From: an uncultured Ruminococcus sp.
Lineage (GTDB): Bacteria; Bacillota; Clostridia; Oscillospirales; Ruminococcaceae
Direction: 5' to 3'
NCBI GenBank assembly: GCA_900541495.1
Contig: UQKC01000005.1
Span: 10,554 to 74,553, forward strand
DNA: 64,000 nt
The notes under the pieces are model-generated. The model did not search any database. It had not been told where the DNA came from and saw only the letters and a list, made by a program, of their open reading frames with translations. Of the stretch, positions 35,357 to 44,743 are shown in pieces (position 1 is the first letter of the stretch; every line of letters starts with the position of its first letter). The translations under genes and the position numbers were made by a program.

Positions 35357-35679
35357 CCCTAACACAGCAAATAATCACCGTTGCCCTCTGCGCTCTCGGC
35401 ACGATGATAACAAGATTTTTGCCGTTCATAGTTTTCCGTTCGGATAAGCCTACACCGAAATATATTCAGTATATCGGAAATGCTCTTCCGCCTGCGATAT
35501 TCGGTATGCTCGTTATATATTGCCTTAAAGATGTTTCGCTTCTCGGCGGAAGTCACGGTATTCCCGAGGCTATTGCGATAGTCGCGGTTATTGCACTTCA
35601 CCTCCGGAAAAAGAATATGCTCCTCTCAATTGCAGGCGGAACGGTCTGCTATATGCTTTTGGTGCAGTTTGTCTTCTAA
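35353..35679 (+). CDS. azlD: AzlD-family branched-chain amino acid export subunit
   Basis: The 108-residue product has about four membrane helices and the AzlD start LCALGTMITRFLPFIVF. It overlaps the 3' end of azlC by 4 bp (ATGA type), indicating coupled translation of the two subunits. Confidence 0.88.
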   Translation: MTLTQQIITVALCALGTMITRFLPFIVFRSDKPTPKYIQYIGNALPPAIFGMLVIYCLKDVSLLGGSHGIPEAIAIVAVIALHLRKKNMLLSIAGGTVCYMLLVQFVF

Positions 35680-35777
35680 GCATTTCACGCCGCATAAATG
35701 CATTTTACATATCAAAAGCTTGAATCTTTCTTTGGTTGTGATATGATGTTATCATCAGCAAAAAGGAGATGCAGCTT

Positions 35778-36455
35778 ATGAATATCGTATTGCTTGTTTT
35801 ATTATGTGCCGCAGAAGTGGTTTTTGCAGTCTTGGCGATAAAGCGCCGACCCGACAAGGAAAAGTGGCAGACCGAACGCCTTATATGCAATGCAGGTCAG
35901 CTCGGAGTGTTTCTGATAATGCTCCTCGCACCGAGCATTGATATGAGTGTTCGCTTCAAGGGTCTGTTCGCGCTTCTCCTGCTTCGTATTATAATTGCTT
36001 TTGCAGGTTGGCTCATTGCGAAATATACCCCGTCAAAGCCGAAACGCCCATCGATGATGATATTGAGCGCCGTTCTGTCAGCTGTCATCATATTGGGGAG
36101 CCTTGTACCGTCATTTATGTTCACTTCGTATGACGGATTGCCGACCTCGGGCGAATATTCTGTTGCCTCGGCAAAGGCTATTCTTATCGATGAGAGTAGG
36201 GCAGAGGAGTTTGAAACGGACGGCTCGAAGCGTGAAGTTCCGATTTATTTCTTTTACCACGAAAATGCCGCAAGCGGTGAAAAATTCCCACTGGTGCTGT
36301 TCTCGCACGGTGCGTTCGGCTATTACAAGAGCAATTATTCTACCTATGAAGAGCTTGCTTCAAACGGATATGTTGTCATTGCGACCGAACACCCGTATCA
36401 TTCGATGTTCACCGAGGATACAAACGGAGATAATGTATATCGAATCGGTCGATAA
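35778..36455 (+). pseudogene. 5' fragment of an alpha/beta hydrolase (PAF-acetylhydrolase-like)
   Basis: The 225-residue frame has three to four N-terminal membrane helices, then the start of an extracytoplasmic alpha/beta hydrolase: FPLVLFSHGAFGYYKSNYSTYEELASNGYVV with the oxyanion HG and then ATEHPYHSMF. It stops at 36455, before the nucleophile elbow GxSxG and the catalytic Asp/His could occur. Sequence after about 36430 belongs to a LytTR gene in another frame, so the 3' part has been lost by deletion. ATG 35778 has AAGGAG at 9 nt. Confidence 0.8.
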
Positions 36456-36708
36456 CAGAACTTTTATCTATACTTTACAAAAAGTATATGAGTCCAAACA
36501 GCGCATCTATGAGCTTGAAGAGAATTTAAAACCGAAACATTTTCTGCGGATATCGAAATTATCGCTTGTGAATCTTATGAAAATAATCTCGGTGAAGCCT
36601 GCGCTCGGCGGAAGATTCAGCGCCGTGCTTTCCAACGGCGAGGAGATAATCATTTCGCGCAAATATGTTTCCGAGCTGAAAAAAGTTTTGAGAGGTGACG
36701 AAGTATGA
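36433..36708 (+). pseudogene. 3' fragment of a LytTR-domain transcription regulator
   Basis: From about 36433 the frame encodes MYIESVDNRTFIYT, VYESKQRIYELEENL and a LytTR DNA-binding end (FLRISKLSLVNL, NGEEIIISRKYVSELKK). Proteins of this type, paired with DUF3021, are about 145 residues; here the first 50 or so are missing and replaced by the hydrolase fragment in another frame. An internal ATG at 36433 could still start a 91-residue protein but has no RBS. It overlaps DUF3021 by 4 bp. Confidence 0.75.
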
Positions 36709-37154
36709 CATTCAAAGAGCATTTCAAATCGGTGATGTCGATGTATTTCATTATTGTGACGCTTGTAAACGCCGCAACGTTTATCCTCGGCAGTATTTTT
36801 CGCCCCGACCAGACATCCGGATATGAAGCCTTTCTCTCACCGCTTATCTATGCGGCGGTTGCCCTCGTCCCGATGCTTTGTATGTATTCAAAAAGAGAGC
36901 TTACGTTCAGGCAGTATATATTGAGGGAAGTGTTCCAGCTGTTTGCGATAGAAGCCGTTCTTATTATTTTCGGACTCGGTACGGAAAGCCTTTTGCCCGA
37001 GAACCGAAAGCTTACAGCTGCATTTGCATTATCCGTGCTTGTGATATACGTTCTCGTCATTATAATAACATGGCTGTTCGACCTCAAACAGGCAAAGACG
37101 ATAAATTCCGACCTGAAAAGCTTTCAAAGCAGATTTTCGGATAAAACAAATTGA
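36705..37154 (+). CDS. DUF3021 family membrane protein
   Basis: The 149-residue product has four membrane helices (about 12-34, 45-62, 72-92, 106-128) and a cytosolic tail. DUF3021 genes commonly follow LytTR regulators, and the pair is thought to act as a membrane-linked regulator. It is intact, but its LytTR partner upstream is broken, so it may now be non-functional or translated poorly. Confidence 0.78.
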   Translation: MTFKEHFKSVMSMYFIIVTLVNAATFILGSIFRPDQTSGYEAFLSPLIYAAVALVPMLCMYSKRELTFRQYILREVFQLFAIEAVLIIFGLGTESLLPENRKLTAAFALSVLVIYVLVIIITWLFDLKQAKTINSDLKSFQSRFSDKTN

Positions 37155-37188
37155 TGAATATTTCCCTCAAAAATTTTCGATAAATTGG

Positions 37189-37250
37189 TTGACAAACAAA
37201 ACCGACAGTGCTATAATATCAAAACCGCCATTCGCAATTGGCGGTTTTTT
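37189..37250 (+). promoter_or_regulatory. Consensus promoter followed at once by a terminator-like hairpin
   Basis: TTGACA (37189-37194), 17 bp, TATAAT (37212-37217). Starting at about +1, AAAACCGCCA (37221-37230) pairs with TGGCGGTTTT (37239-37248), with TTTTTT at its end. The hairpin could terminate the DUF3021 transcript and also cap the 5' end of a transcript from this promoter. Confidence 0.7.
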
Positions 37251-37277
37251 AGATAATTGACATAAGGAGGAAAATTT

Positions 37278-37376
37278 ATGGAGAAGATCATCTTTAAACT
37301 CGAACAGAAAATGTGGAAAACAGACTTCGCTGATATAAAAAAGCCGCCGTTCCCCAATTGCGGAGAACGGCGGTAG
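37278..37376 (+). CDS. Possible small protein, 32 aa
   Basis: ATG 37278 is preceded by AAGGAGG at 8-nt spacing and by a consensus promoter. The frame starts MEKIIFKLEQKMWKTDFADI and ends with a Pro/Cys/Arg-rich tail. That tail coincides with the terminator stem of the convergent gene, so the C-terminal sequence is constrained by RNA structure. No family recognised; the strong RBS is the best argument for translation. Confidence 0.4.
   Translation: MEKIIFKLEQKMWKTDFADIKKPPFPNCGERR
37344..37373 (-). terminator. Terminator of the LRR/Fn3 gene
   Basis: CCGCCGTTC (37344-37352) pairs with GAACGGCGG (37365-37373). On the minus strand CTTTTTTATATC follows. Confidence 0.8.
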
Positions 37377-37389
37377 TTTTATGCCGGAA

Positions 37390-38595
37390 TTACTTCTTCT
37401 TTGTTGTGATAGCAACAGGATCGGACTTTTCGCCCTCTTTGTATTTGCTGTTTACCTTGTCAAGGGCAGAAACCTTGAATTTGTATTTGGTGTTTTTCTT
37501 GAGGTCCTTGATAGTGCAGGAATTGCTTGTTACTGTCTTGTACTCTTCATATTTACCTGTCTTGGAGTTGTACATATAAACCTTGTATGCATCAGCACCT
37601 GCAACCTTGTCCCATTTAAGAGTGATGCTGTTCTTGGTTTTTGCGGAAGCTCTGATATTTTCAGGGGAAGCAAGTTCATCGTCTTCCCCAATTACTTTGT
37701 AGGAAAAACCGTTATTCTTAGCATATGTTAATGCACTTGAACCGGGGTAAACATTGACTGTGGTCTTCTTAGGTGTATACTTCAAAAGGTTGCCGCATAA
37801 ACCGTACCAGTCAACCTCGTAATACCAGCTGCTGTCAGGAGAATTGGTGTAGTAGAAGATATAAACTGATGTTTTGCCGTCTGCAGCTCTTGTTTCTGCT
37901 TCTTCAGCCAAATCTTCATTTATACGTCCGTAGGAATAACCAATGGCGTTTTTGCCGCGGAAAGCTGTTCCCTTAGGAATAGTAAGACTGGTGAGATTTA
38001 CACAGTTTGTGAATGCGTTGGAGTAGATATCTGTGCATCCATCAATATTGATACTTTTAAGATTGAGGCAGTTGAAAAAAGCCTCTTCACCGATAAAATA
38101 ATCAAATCTGTGCTTTCCAATCTTAACGGATTTGAGTGATGAACAGAATTCGAATGCACCTGCACCAATGGCTTCATCAATGCTGCCCTTTATTTCGACA
38201 GTCTGGAGCTCTGCGCAATATGCAAAAGAATTGGTATAGAAATATGCATTTCCTGCTACAGTTACATTTTTAAGCTTTGTACAGCCTTCAAAAGCACTTT
38301 CCCAAGCATAAAGGTCACCCTTTGCAGTGATGGATGTGATCTTGTTGTTTCCTTTGAAAGCTTCTTCATCAACATAAGAAACATCGGCAGGAATAACGAC
38401 TTCTCCACCGTTTCCTTTGTAGCCCGAAACGTACTTGTAGCCATCGGAATCTGTTGAAATGATAAGATCGCTTGATGCAGCTTCGGCTGTGATAGCAATA
38501 CCAAGCTTGTCATTGAACTGCTCGGGAAGAGCTGTGATCGTACCCAATGAAAGCATAACAGCAAGGGCACACGAAAGAATTTTTTTGCTTTCCAT
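37390..38595 (-). CDS. Secreted BspA-type LRR protein with fibronectin type III domain
   Basis: The 401-residue product has a signal peptide (MESKKILSCALAVMLSLGTITALP), then LRR_5/BspA-like repeats of about 23 residues from about 60 to 225 (typical FxxCxxLxxVxI), a linker, and a C-terminal Fn3 domain (about 305-398). No sortase or dockerin motif is visible, so it is probably secreted or loosely wall-bound. Such proteins bind host or plant surface partners in gut bacteria; the role here is not known. Confidence 0.85.
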   Translation of the reverse strand: MESKKILSCALAVMLSLGTITALPEQFNDKLGIAITAEAASSDLIISTDSDGYKYVSGYKGNGGEVVIPADVSYVDEEAFKGNNKITSITAKGDLYAWESAFEGCTKLKNVTVAGNAYFYTNSFAYCAELQTVEIKGSIDEAIGAGAFEFCSSLKSVKIGKHRFDYFIGEEAFFNCLNLKSINIDGCTDIYSNAFTNCVNLTSLTIPKGTAFRGKNAIGYSYGRINEDLAEEAETRAADGKTSVYIFYYTNSPDSSWYYEVDWYGLCGNLLKYTPKKTTVNVYPGSSALTYAKNNGFSYKVIGEDDELASPENIRASAKTKNSITLKWDKVAGADAYKVYMYNSKTGKYEEYKTVTSNSCTIKDLKKNTKYKFKVSALDKVNSKYKEGEKSDPVAITTKKK

Positions 38596-38739
38596 AATTG
38601 ATCCCTCTTATATTTATATTTTTGTCATATCGACAAGATAATTATACCACTATTTGTTAATAAAGTCAATGCTTTTATTGCACTAAATTGACAAAATATG
38701 TAGAATTTTCCATTTTCTTTGTGTAAAAATAAATAAAAA

Positions 38740-38770
38740 GCGTTTGCATACTCGAATTGTACGCAAACGC
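38740..38770 (-). terminator. Terminator of the M20 amidohydrolase gene
   Basis: GCGTTTGC (38740-38747) pairs with GCAAACGC (38763-38770); on the minus strand TTTTTATTTATTTTTAC follows. Confidence 0.8.
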
Positions 38771-38785
38771 CGTAATAAAATATGG

Positions 38786-39949
38786 TCAGTTTTCTTCCAG
38801 CCACCTTACCGCACAATGGCAAAGTGAAGCCGTGCCGATAGGAAGAACATCTTCGTTGAAGCGAACTTTCGGGTTATGTGCAGAAGCCTCACCGCGTTCG
38901 TCCTCGAAGCCTGCCGAAAGGTACATAAACGCCGACGGAACAGCCGAAGCTATTACCGCAAAATCCTCCGAAGCATTGGCTTTCATATCGGGGATAGGCT
39001 TCAAACCGCCCAGCTCATTCATATAACCGACCATTTTTTCTGTCAGTTCACGGTCACATATAAGCGGAGGAACGTCCGAAAGCTTCGTGACCTGCGCCGT
39101 GCCGCCGTAAAGCTCGGCTGTCTTTTCCGCAATTTCCGATATTCGTGCCGAAAGCTTTTCTTTTTGCGCCTTGTCATTCGTGCGGAGCGTTCCCTCCATA
39201 AATGCGGAATCGGGGATAATGTTTGCAGCCTTTCCTCCGTGAAGCTGTCCTATCGTTAAAACACAAACCTTTTCGGGGTCAGCTTCGCGCGCGATAAGCG
39301 CCTCCAGCGCAATGTAAGTCTGCGCTGCAATGTTGAGCGGATCGACCGCAAGATTCGGATAAGCGCCATGACCGCCTTTTCCTTTTATGTCGATGCGGAA
39401 ACCGTCCACCGAGTTCATCATAACTCCGCCGGCGTTGTACATAAACAGCCCCGGCAGCATCTTTCCCGGAGCAACGTGGAAAGCAAGCGCTGCATCAACG
39501 TGCGGATCTTCCAAAACACCGTTTGCTATCATATCACGGCTGCCCTCAAAAGTTTCCTCAGCAGGCTGAAACATAAGCTTTACCGTACCTTTGAGCGAAG
39601 TTTCATTTTCTTTTAAAAGCTTCGCCGCACCAAGCAGCATCGCAGCGTGGAGATCGTGTCCGCAGGTGTGTGCATGACCGTTGGTGCAGGCGAATTCTTC
39701 ACCGCTCATTTCTTCCATAGGCAAAGCGTCCATATCCGCACGAAGCAGAAGCACGGGCGAACCGCTGCCGATGAGCGCAGTAACTCCGTGACCGCATTTC
39801 TTAGGCGAAAGTCCGTATTCCGTCAGCTTTTTCATAACAAATTCCTGCGCGAGCGGCATTTCAAGTCCGACTTCGGCATTTTTGTGGAAATATCTTCGGT
39901 TTTCGATGATCTCACCCTTTATTTTATTGGCTTCTTTGTAAAAATCCAT
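38786..39949 (-). CDS. M20-family amidohydrolase
   Basis: The 387-residue product is an M20D/HipO-like metalloamidase. Metal ligands are visible in AHTCGHDLHAAMLLG, PAEETFEGSRDM and the C-terminal SAHNPKVRFNEDV. The lid domain lies at about 180-290 (GKGGHGAYPNLAVDPLNIAAQ). Members hydrolyse N-acyl amino acids, hippurate, diaminopimelate derivatives or indole-acetyl conjugates; the substrate is not clear. GGAG precedes the ATG. Single-gene unit. Confidence 0.9.
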   Translation of the reverse strand: MDFYKEANKIKGEIIENRRYFHKNAEVGLEMPLAQEFVMKKLTEYGLSPKKCGHGVTALIGSGSPVLLLRADMDALPMEEMSGEEFACTNGHAHTCGHDLHAAMLLGAAKLLKENETSLKGTVKLMFQPAEETFEGSRDMIANGVLEDPHVDAALAFHVAPGKMLPGLFMYNAGGVMMNSVDGFRIDIKGKGGHGAYPNLAVDPLNIAAQTYIALEALIAREADPEKVCVLTIGQLHGGKAANIIPDSAFMEGTLRTNDKAQKEKLSARISEIAEKTAELYGGTAQVTKLSDVPPLICDRELTEKMVGYMNELGGLKPIPDMKANASEDFAVIASAVPSAFMYLSAGFEDERGEASAHNPKVRFNEDVLPIGTASLCHCAVRWLEEN

Positions 39950-40132
39950 TGCAATAGCTCCTTTTTTCGGTTAAAAACAGCTTTTTATAACATTATTATA
40001 TCATTATAATATGCGAAATTCAACATCAGATAAATTTTTTTTCGAAATACTTGAAAAAAATCAGATAATATAGTATAATTACTATAAATATACGAATTTA
40101 TGCTTTTTTGATATATATTGAGGAGAATCAAC

Positions 40133-43100
40133 TTGAAAAAATTAAGGACAAGAATACTCAGCGCAGCTCTTGCCGTTGCCCTTGCGTTTTCCGCGGGCAT
40201 CGATTTTTCGGCTGTGTTGGGCGGAATAAGCGCCTTTGCCGAAGAAAGTACCGATCAGCCTATCGTAATTGCTCCGCAGGAGGATATAAACCGTGACGAA
40301 GAGCTTCCTGCGTTTGAAGAACCCGTTTATACAGCAATGTTCAGCTTTCCTGCCGAAATGAGGGGAGTTTATGTCACACCAACAGTCGATTATGCAGCCG
40401 AGAACAGCACCGAAGCTGTCGCAGACGAGGTTGAAACACTGCTCGACAACGCCGAAAGCAACCGTCTTAACGCTGTTATCATAAATACAGACTGTAATGG
40501 TGAAATGCTTTACAACTGTGATCTCAACGAAACACTCGGCGAAGACGTTATCACCGCTCTTGTTGACGGTGCGCGCGACAGGGGAATGTACGTCTATATG
40601 AATTTCAGCATAGATGCTGTCCTCACTTCGCTTGAAGATATGACCCTGCAGGAAAAAATCGACTTCTTAGCACTAAGGGTTCATACCTTTACAGTAAAAT
40701 ATCCCGTTGACGGCATAATTCTTGACGGTTACTATTCAACGAAAACTAATCTAAGCCTGCACGACTATGTCGAAAACGGCTCGGGAATTGGCTTTGAGAA
40801 CTGGCTTCTCGATAACGGCGCTTATGTCTTTGCACTTGCTTCGGACGCGGTAAGAAAGACGAACAATACCGTCCCAGTCGGCATTTCAATAAATGACGTA
40901 TGGGCAAACTATGAGAACAACGAAAAAGGTTCTGCTACATCTGTAAAGTTCGAAGCCTTAACAGACGGTTATGCCGATACCGTTGACTATATTCAAAAAG
41001 GCTATGCCGATTTTATTATGCTCAAAGCCGAGGGTTCACGTTCAAGCAGCAGCGAACCATTCGGCGAAATAACGAAATGGTGGAACGATATTGCAGATGA
41101 AGCAGGCATACCGCTTTTTGTCCACCACATGAATGAGTATATCTGTACCGATACTGAGGGTTGGGGTTCGCCCGATGAACTTGTCAAGCAGGTCATCGAT
41201 GCCTCTGAGCTTTCGTCCTACGGCGGAAGTGCTTTCGATTCACTTTCCGCACTCGTAACAAACAGTATGGAGTCAACGACCGCCCTCACAAAGCATTACG
41301 ATGATACTATCGACCTCGAGGGACTTAACAGCGAGCTTGAAATGACTCTCCCGAAGAAGACCACGTTCAAGACAGAAGAACCGACCGTCATTTTCGCAGG
41401 TTCGTTTGACCCGAATTTCCCCGTATATTATCAGGGCAAAGAGATAGTCCTCAACGAAGCGGGAAGATTCTACTTCACCGAAGACCTCGATGTCGGCGTG
41501 AATACTTTCAAATTCCAGAATAAAGCTAAGGTAATCACATATAAAATTACCCGCACCGTGAATATCCTCAAAAGTGTTTCACCGTCCGACGGAACGATGT
41601 ATGTTGACGGCGAATCGACCATCGCAATAAGCGCTATCGCATATAAAGGCTCGGAGATCACAGCAAAAATAAATGGAAAGAGCATTCCTCTTAAAGAAGT
41701 GGAAAGCCAGCTCGACGAACTCGACCCGAACTCATACTATACTAAATATGTCGGCAGATATACCGCTCCGCAGGGAAAAAAAGGTGAGGAGATCAACCTC
41801 GGTTCAATCGAATTCTATGGCGTTTACCATACAAAAACGGGCGATATGACCGAATCGAGAACCGGTTCTTCCATTATTATTAATGCGCTTGCCGAAGTTG
41901 CCAACGACTTCACGGGCAGTATCCTTATGGTGAATAACGACAATACTATGGTCTATAACGCCAAGAGCACAGATACTGCTCCGACCCCCGATATGGCGCG
42001 CCTGCCTGCAGGAACTCTCGACTATATCATAAATACGGTTACATACAGCGGCACTGATTATTATATCACAAATTCGGGCAAGAGAATCCGCACGAACGCA
42101 GTTTCCATACTTGAAAATAAGCCGCTCGGAACAAATCCTATCTCGGTAAATTCCGTCTATAAGGACGGCACGGATACTGTCATAAAGCTGAAAACCTCAG
42201 TAAAAATACCATTCTCTGTAAGCTATAACGGTGTAAATTATTCCGACGGCGACAACGGTTCATACTATATTTCCTCGTTCAATTCGGACGGAATAACTAT
42301 AACTTTCAGTTATATCACAAGTATTTCCGCAGGCGATATTACTTTCCCCGAAAGCTCCGTATTCACCTCGGGAACGTGGTCTGCCGTTGATACGGGCGAT
42401 ATCAAATCCGCGCGTCTGAGCCTTAAATTCCGTCAAAGCGGTATCTATTCGGGCATAAAAGCAACATACGACAGCGATGATAATCTTACGCTCTGCTTCA
42501 ACGGCTGCCGAAGCTCAGTCAACGGCGCAACTATCGTCATCGACCCCGGACACGGCTACACGGGCGGCAACTTTGACCCGGGCGCTATCGGTCATATCAA
42601 GGAGCAGGAAGCTAACCTTGCGGTGGCAAAATACCTCGAATCTATCCTCACAGCCGAGGGTGCAAACGTTATAAGACTTAAAACCGAGAGCGAAAATTAC
42701 GATACCGACCAGCGAGCTTCAATAGCAAGACAGTATTCACCCGACTTGTTTATTGCTGTCCACTGCAACGCTGCTGCGAACGAAAAAGCAACGGGTGCAG
42801 AAGCATATTACTTCACACCGTTCTCGCAGCCGCTCGCAGATGCAGTTTCCGCTTCAATGGGAAGCTACCTCTATAACAGCGTCGATAATGGCGGACTTGG
42901 CGACAGAGGAGAGAAGTACAACTACTTCTTCGTTACTCAGCAGCAGGAATTCCCGTCTATCCTCGTGGAGTGCGGCTTCGTTACGAACTATACCGAAGCT
43001 ATGGCTCTTGCAAATGCGAAGCATCAAAAAGGCATTGCAAATGCTATTGCCGAGGGAATAAAGAAATATTTCGCAAAGTGCAGTTACTCCTGCTTCGGCG

Positions 43101-43264
43101 AGGGCGTAGGCTCTGTGAGCGGTCAGGAGATACAGCTTCCTGCTGAAAGTTCTCAGCCCGAACAGCCGTCCGAACCCGAACAGAACATCGAAACCACTGC
43201 TCCTGCTCTGAATGATGACTACGATGAAGATGACCCATATTATCAGTATTTCGGCAGACAATAA
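40133..43264 (+). CDS. GHL10-like glycosidase domain fused to N-acetylmuramoyl-L-alanine amidase (Amidase_3)
   Basis: From TTG 40133 (GAGGAG at 9 nt) the product has 1043 residues: a signal peptide (1-36), a DUF187/GHL10-like barrel (about 75-385, MRGVYVTPTVDYAAEN, DGIILDGYYS), linker and SH3-like or Ig-like regions (about 420-790), an Amidase_3 domain (about 798-980), and an acidic Pro/Glu tail. Amidase zinc ligands and catalytic Glu are seen in IVIDPGHG, KEQEANL, AVHCNA and LVECGFVTN. It likely cuts peptidoglycan stem peptides outside the cell, perhaps after sugar cleavage by the N-terminal barrel. Confidence 0.87.
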   Translation: MKKLRTRILSAALAVALAFSAGIDFSAVLGGISAFAEESTDQPIVIAPQEDINRDEELPAFEEPVYTAMFSFPAEMRGVYVTPTVDYAAENSTEAVADEVETLLDNAESNRLNAVIINTDCNGEMLYNCDLNETLGEDVITALVDGARDRGMYVYMNFSIDAVLTSLEDMTLQEKIDFLALRVHTFTVKYPVDGIILDGYYSTKTNLSLHDYVENGSGIGFENWLLDNGAYVFALASDAVRKTNNTVPVGISINDVWANYENNEKGSATSVKFEALTDGYADTVDYIQKGYADFIMLKAEGSRSSSSEPFGEITKWWNDIADEAGIPLFVHHMNEYICTDTEGWGSPDELVKQVIDASELSSYGGSAFDSLSALVTNSMESTTALTKHYDDTIDLEGLNSELEMTLPKKTTFKTEEPTVIFAGSFDPNFPVYYQGKEIVLNEAGRFYFTEDLDVGVNTFKFQNKAKVITYKITRTVNILKSVSPSDGTMYVDGESTIAISAIAYKGSEITAKINGKSIPLKEVESQLDELDPNSYYTKYVGRYTAPQGKKGEEINLGSIEFYGVYHTKTGDMTESRTGSSIIINALAEVANDFTGSILMVNNDNTMVYNAKSTDTAPTPDMARLPAGTLDYIINTVTYSGTDYYITNSGKRIRTNAVSILENKPLGTNPISVNSVYKDGTDTVIKLKTSVKIPFSVSYNGVNYSDGDNGSYYISSFNSDGITITFSYITSISAGDITFPESSVFTSGTWSAVDTGDIKSARLSLKFRQSGIYSGIKATYDSDDNLTLCFNGCRSSVNGATIVIDPGHGYTGGNFDPGAIGHIKEQEANLAVAKYLESILTAEGANVIRLKTESENYDTDQRASIARQYSPDLFIAVHCNAAANEKATGAEAYYFTPFSQPLADAVSASMGSYLYNSVDNGGLGDRGEKYNYFFVTQQQEFPSILVECGFVTNYTEAMALANAKHQKGIANAIAEGIKKYFAKCSYSCFGEGVGSVSGQEIQLPAESSQPEQPSEPEQNIETTAPALNDDYDEDDPYYQYFGRQ

Positions 43265-43324
43265 GTTTGTGCAAAATAACTATAAAACGGCTGTTTTATT
43301 TATGATTTTTTGAACTCGGATAGG

Positions 43325-43353
43325 TTGACGAATCACGCTTTTTATGGTAAAAT
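43325..43353 (+). promoter_or_regulatory. Promoter of the second Fe-ADH gene
   Basis: TTGACG (43325-43330), 17 bp, TAAAAT (43348-43353). Confidence 0.7.
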
Positions 43354-43434
43354 AATATTGATATATTTTTAACAATGAGCAAAAACATTGTTAGGCTGAT
43401 CGTCCGCGGTCAGCAGAAAGGACAGGTCATTCTT

Positions 43435-44631
43435 ATGCAGTTATTTAATGTTCCTGAAAGAATCTATTTTATGCCGGGTGCTGTTCAGTATCTTGAAAAG
43501 ATACCCGAGCTTCACCGAGTTGTTGTCTTTACCGACAAGGAAACTATCGGCGCAGGCATCTATGAGCATCTTAAATATTACCTCGAAAGAAACGAATGCC
43601 ACCCTGTTATTGATGTCTTCTATGATATCAACCGCATTGCTGACCTCGACTCAGTGAATAGGGGAGTTGCTATTCTCCGTAATTTCAAGCCCGATACCGT
43701 GATCGCTCTCGGCGGCGGAAATGTTATCGATACGACTAAGGCAGCCGAAGCTGTTTTCTCCAATCCCGACCTCACTATCGATCAGCTCGCTGACAAGTAT
43801 GCCTGCAATAAGTGTGAAAAGGCAATGAGAATAGTATGTATCCCAACAACTTCCGGTTCGGGCGCAGAGATAACTTCAACAGCAGTTGTTTTCGGTCAGG
43901 ACGGTAAGAAGTACCACCTTGTTGACTGCAATATCAAGCCTGATGTTGCTATCGTTGACAGCGAACTCGTTTACGAAGCAAGCGATGAACTCTCCGCTGC
44001 ACACGGTTTTGAAGTTCTCGCACACGGAATCGAAGCTTACGTTTCTGTTATGCATTCCGATTATACAGATTCGTTCGCACTCTCAGCTGTTAAAACAGTA
44101 TTCGATTATCTCCCAAGATCATGCAAAAACGGCTCTGACGATCACGAAGCAAGAGAGAAAATGCACAATGCAGCAGCTATCGCAGGTATGGCTTATGAAA
44201 GCACACTCTGCGGACTTAACAGCGCGCTTTCTCACAGCGTAAGCTCGGAAACAGGCGTTTCAAAGGGTATCGCAGATGCAGTTCTTCTCCCTTATACCAT
44301 TGAATTCAATGCAGTTGGCGAAGTAAGCGAAGCTTGGCCGAAGTACGGCAGAGAGGGCGCTGCTGAAAGATATCGTCAGATAGCAGCTTACCTCGGACTT
44401 GATGCCGAAACTCCCGAAAAGGGCGTAAAGAGCCTTGTTTCCGCGGTTAAAAAGCTCGCTGAAGAGATCGGCGTTCCCGCAAACTTTGAATCAGCAGGTA
44501 CAAGCTTCCTCAACAGCGTTCCGTTTATGGCTGAAAAGACTCTTGAAGACCGCGATATGGCAGGTAACCCAAGAGCAGCAGTAGCTTCCGAGCTTGAAGA
44601 ACTCCTCAGAAGCGCATATAGCGGAAAGTAA
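43435..44631 (+). CDS. Iron-containing alcohol dehydrogenase, second copy
   Basis: The 398-residue product belongs to the Fe-ADH superfamily: GGGNVIDTTKAAEA, IPTTSGSGAEITSTAVV and the metal-site region AHGFEVLAHGIEAYVSVMHSD and SHSVSSETGVSKGIADAVLLPY. It differs from the copy at 21474 and is probably specific for another alcohol or aldehyde. ATG 43435 follows AAAGGACAGG; an upstream in-frame ATG at 43375 has no RBS. Single-gene unit with its own promoter and terminator. Confidence 0.88.
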   Translation: MQLFNVPERIYFMPGAVQYLEKIPELHRVVVFTDKETIGAGIYEHLKYYLERNECHPVIDVFYDINRIADLDSVNRGVAILRNFKPDTVIALGGGNVIDTTKAAEAVFSNPDLTIDQLADKYACNKCEKAMRIVCIPTTSGSGAEITSTAVVFGQDGKKYHLVDCNIKPDVAIVDSELVYEASDELSAAHGFEVLAHGIEAYVSVMHSDYTDSFALSAVKTVFDYLPRSCKNGSDDHEAREKMHNAAAIAGMAYESTLCGLNSALSHSVSSETGVSKGIADAVLLPYTIEFNAVGEVSEAWPKYGREGAAERYRQIAAYLGLDAETPEKGVKSLVSAVKKLAEEIGVPANFESAGTSFLNSVPFMAEKTLEDRDMAGNPRAAVASELEELLRSAYSGK

Positions 44632-44652
44632 TTTATATTGACATAAAAATTA

Positions 44653-44684
44653 GCGGTGTCCGTAATTCGGATACCGCCTTTTTA
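44653..44684 (+). terminator. Terminator of the second Fe-ADH gene
   Basis: GCGGTGTCCG (44653-44662) pairs with CGGATACCGC (44668-44677) with one G-T pair, then CTTTTTATTT. Confidence 0.85.
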
Positions 44685-44712
44685 TTTGTATTTTTAAGTA
44701 GGCATATAAAAA

Positions 44713-44738
44713 TAGCCGCATAGTTTTCTATGCGGCTA
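44713..44738 (-). terminator. Terminator of the PrsA-like gene
   Basis: TAGCCGCATAG (44713-44723) pairs with CTATGCGGCTA (44728-44738); minus-strand TTTTTATATG follows. Confidence 0.85.
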
Positions 44739-44743
44739 AAATT

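Noticed and set aside
36103..36432. Upstream part of the LytTR frame
   Set aside because: Before about 36430 this frame is an out-of-frame reading of the hydrolase gene and shows no LytTR similarity.
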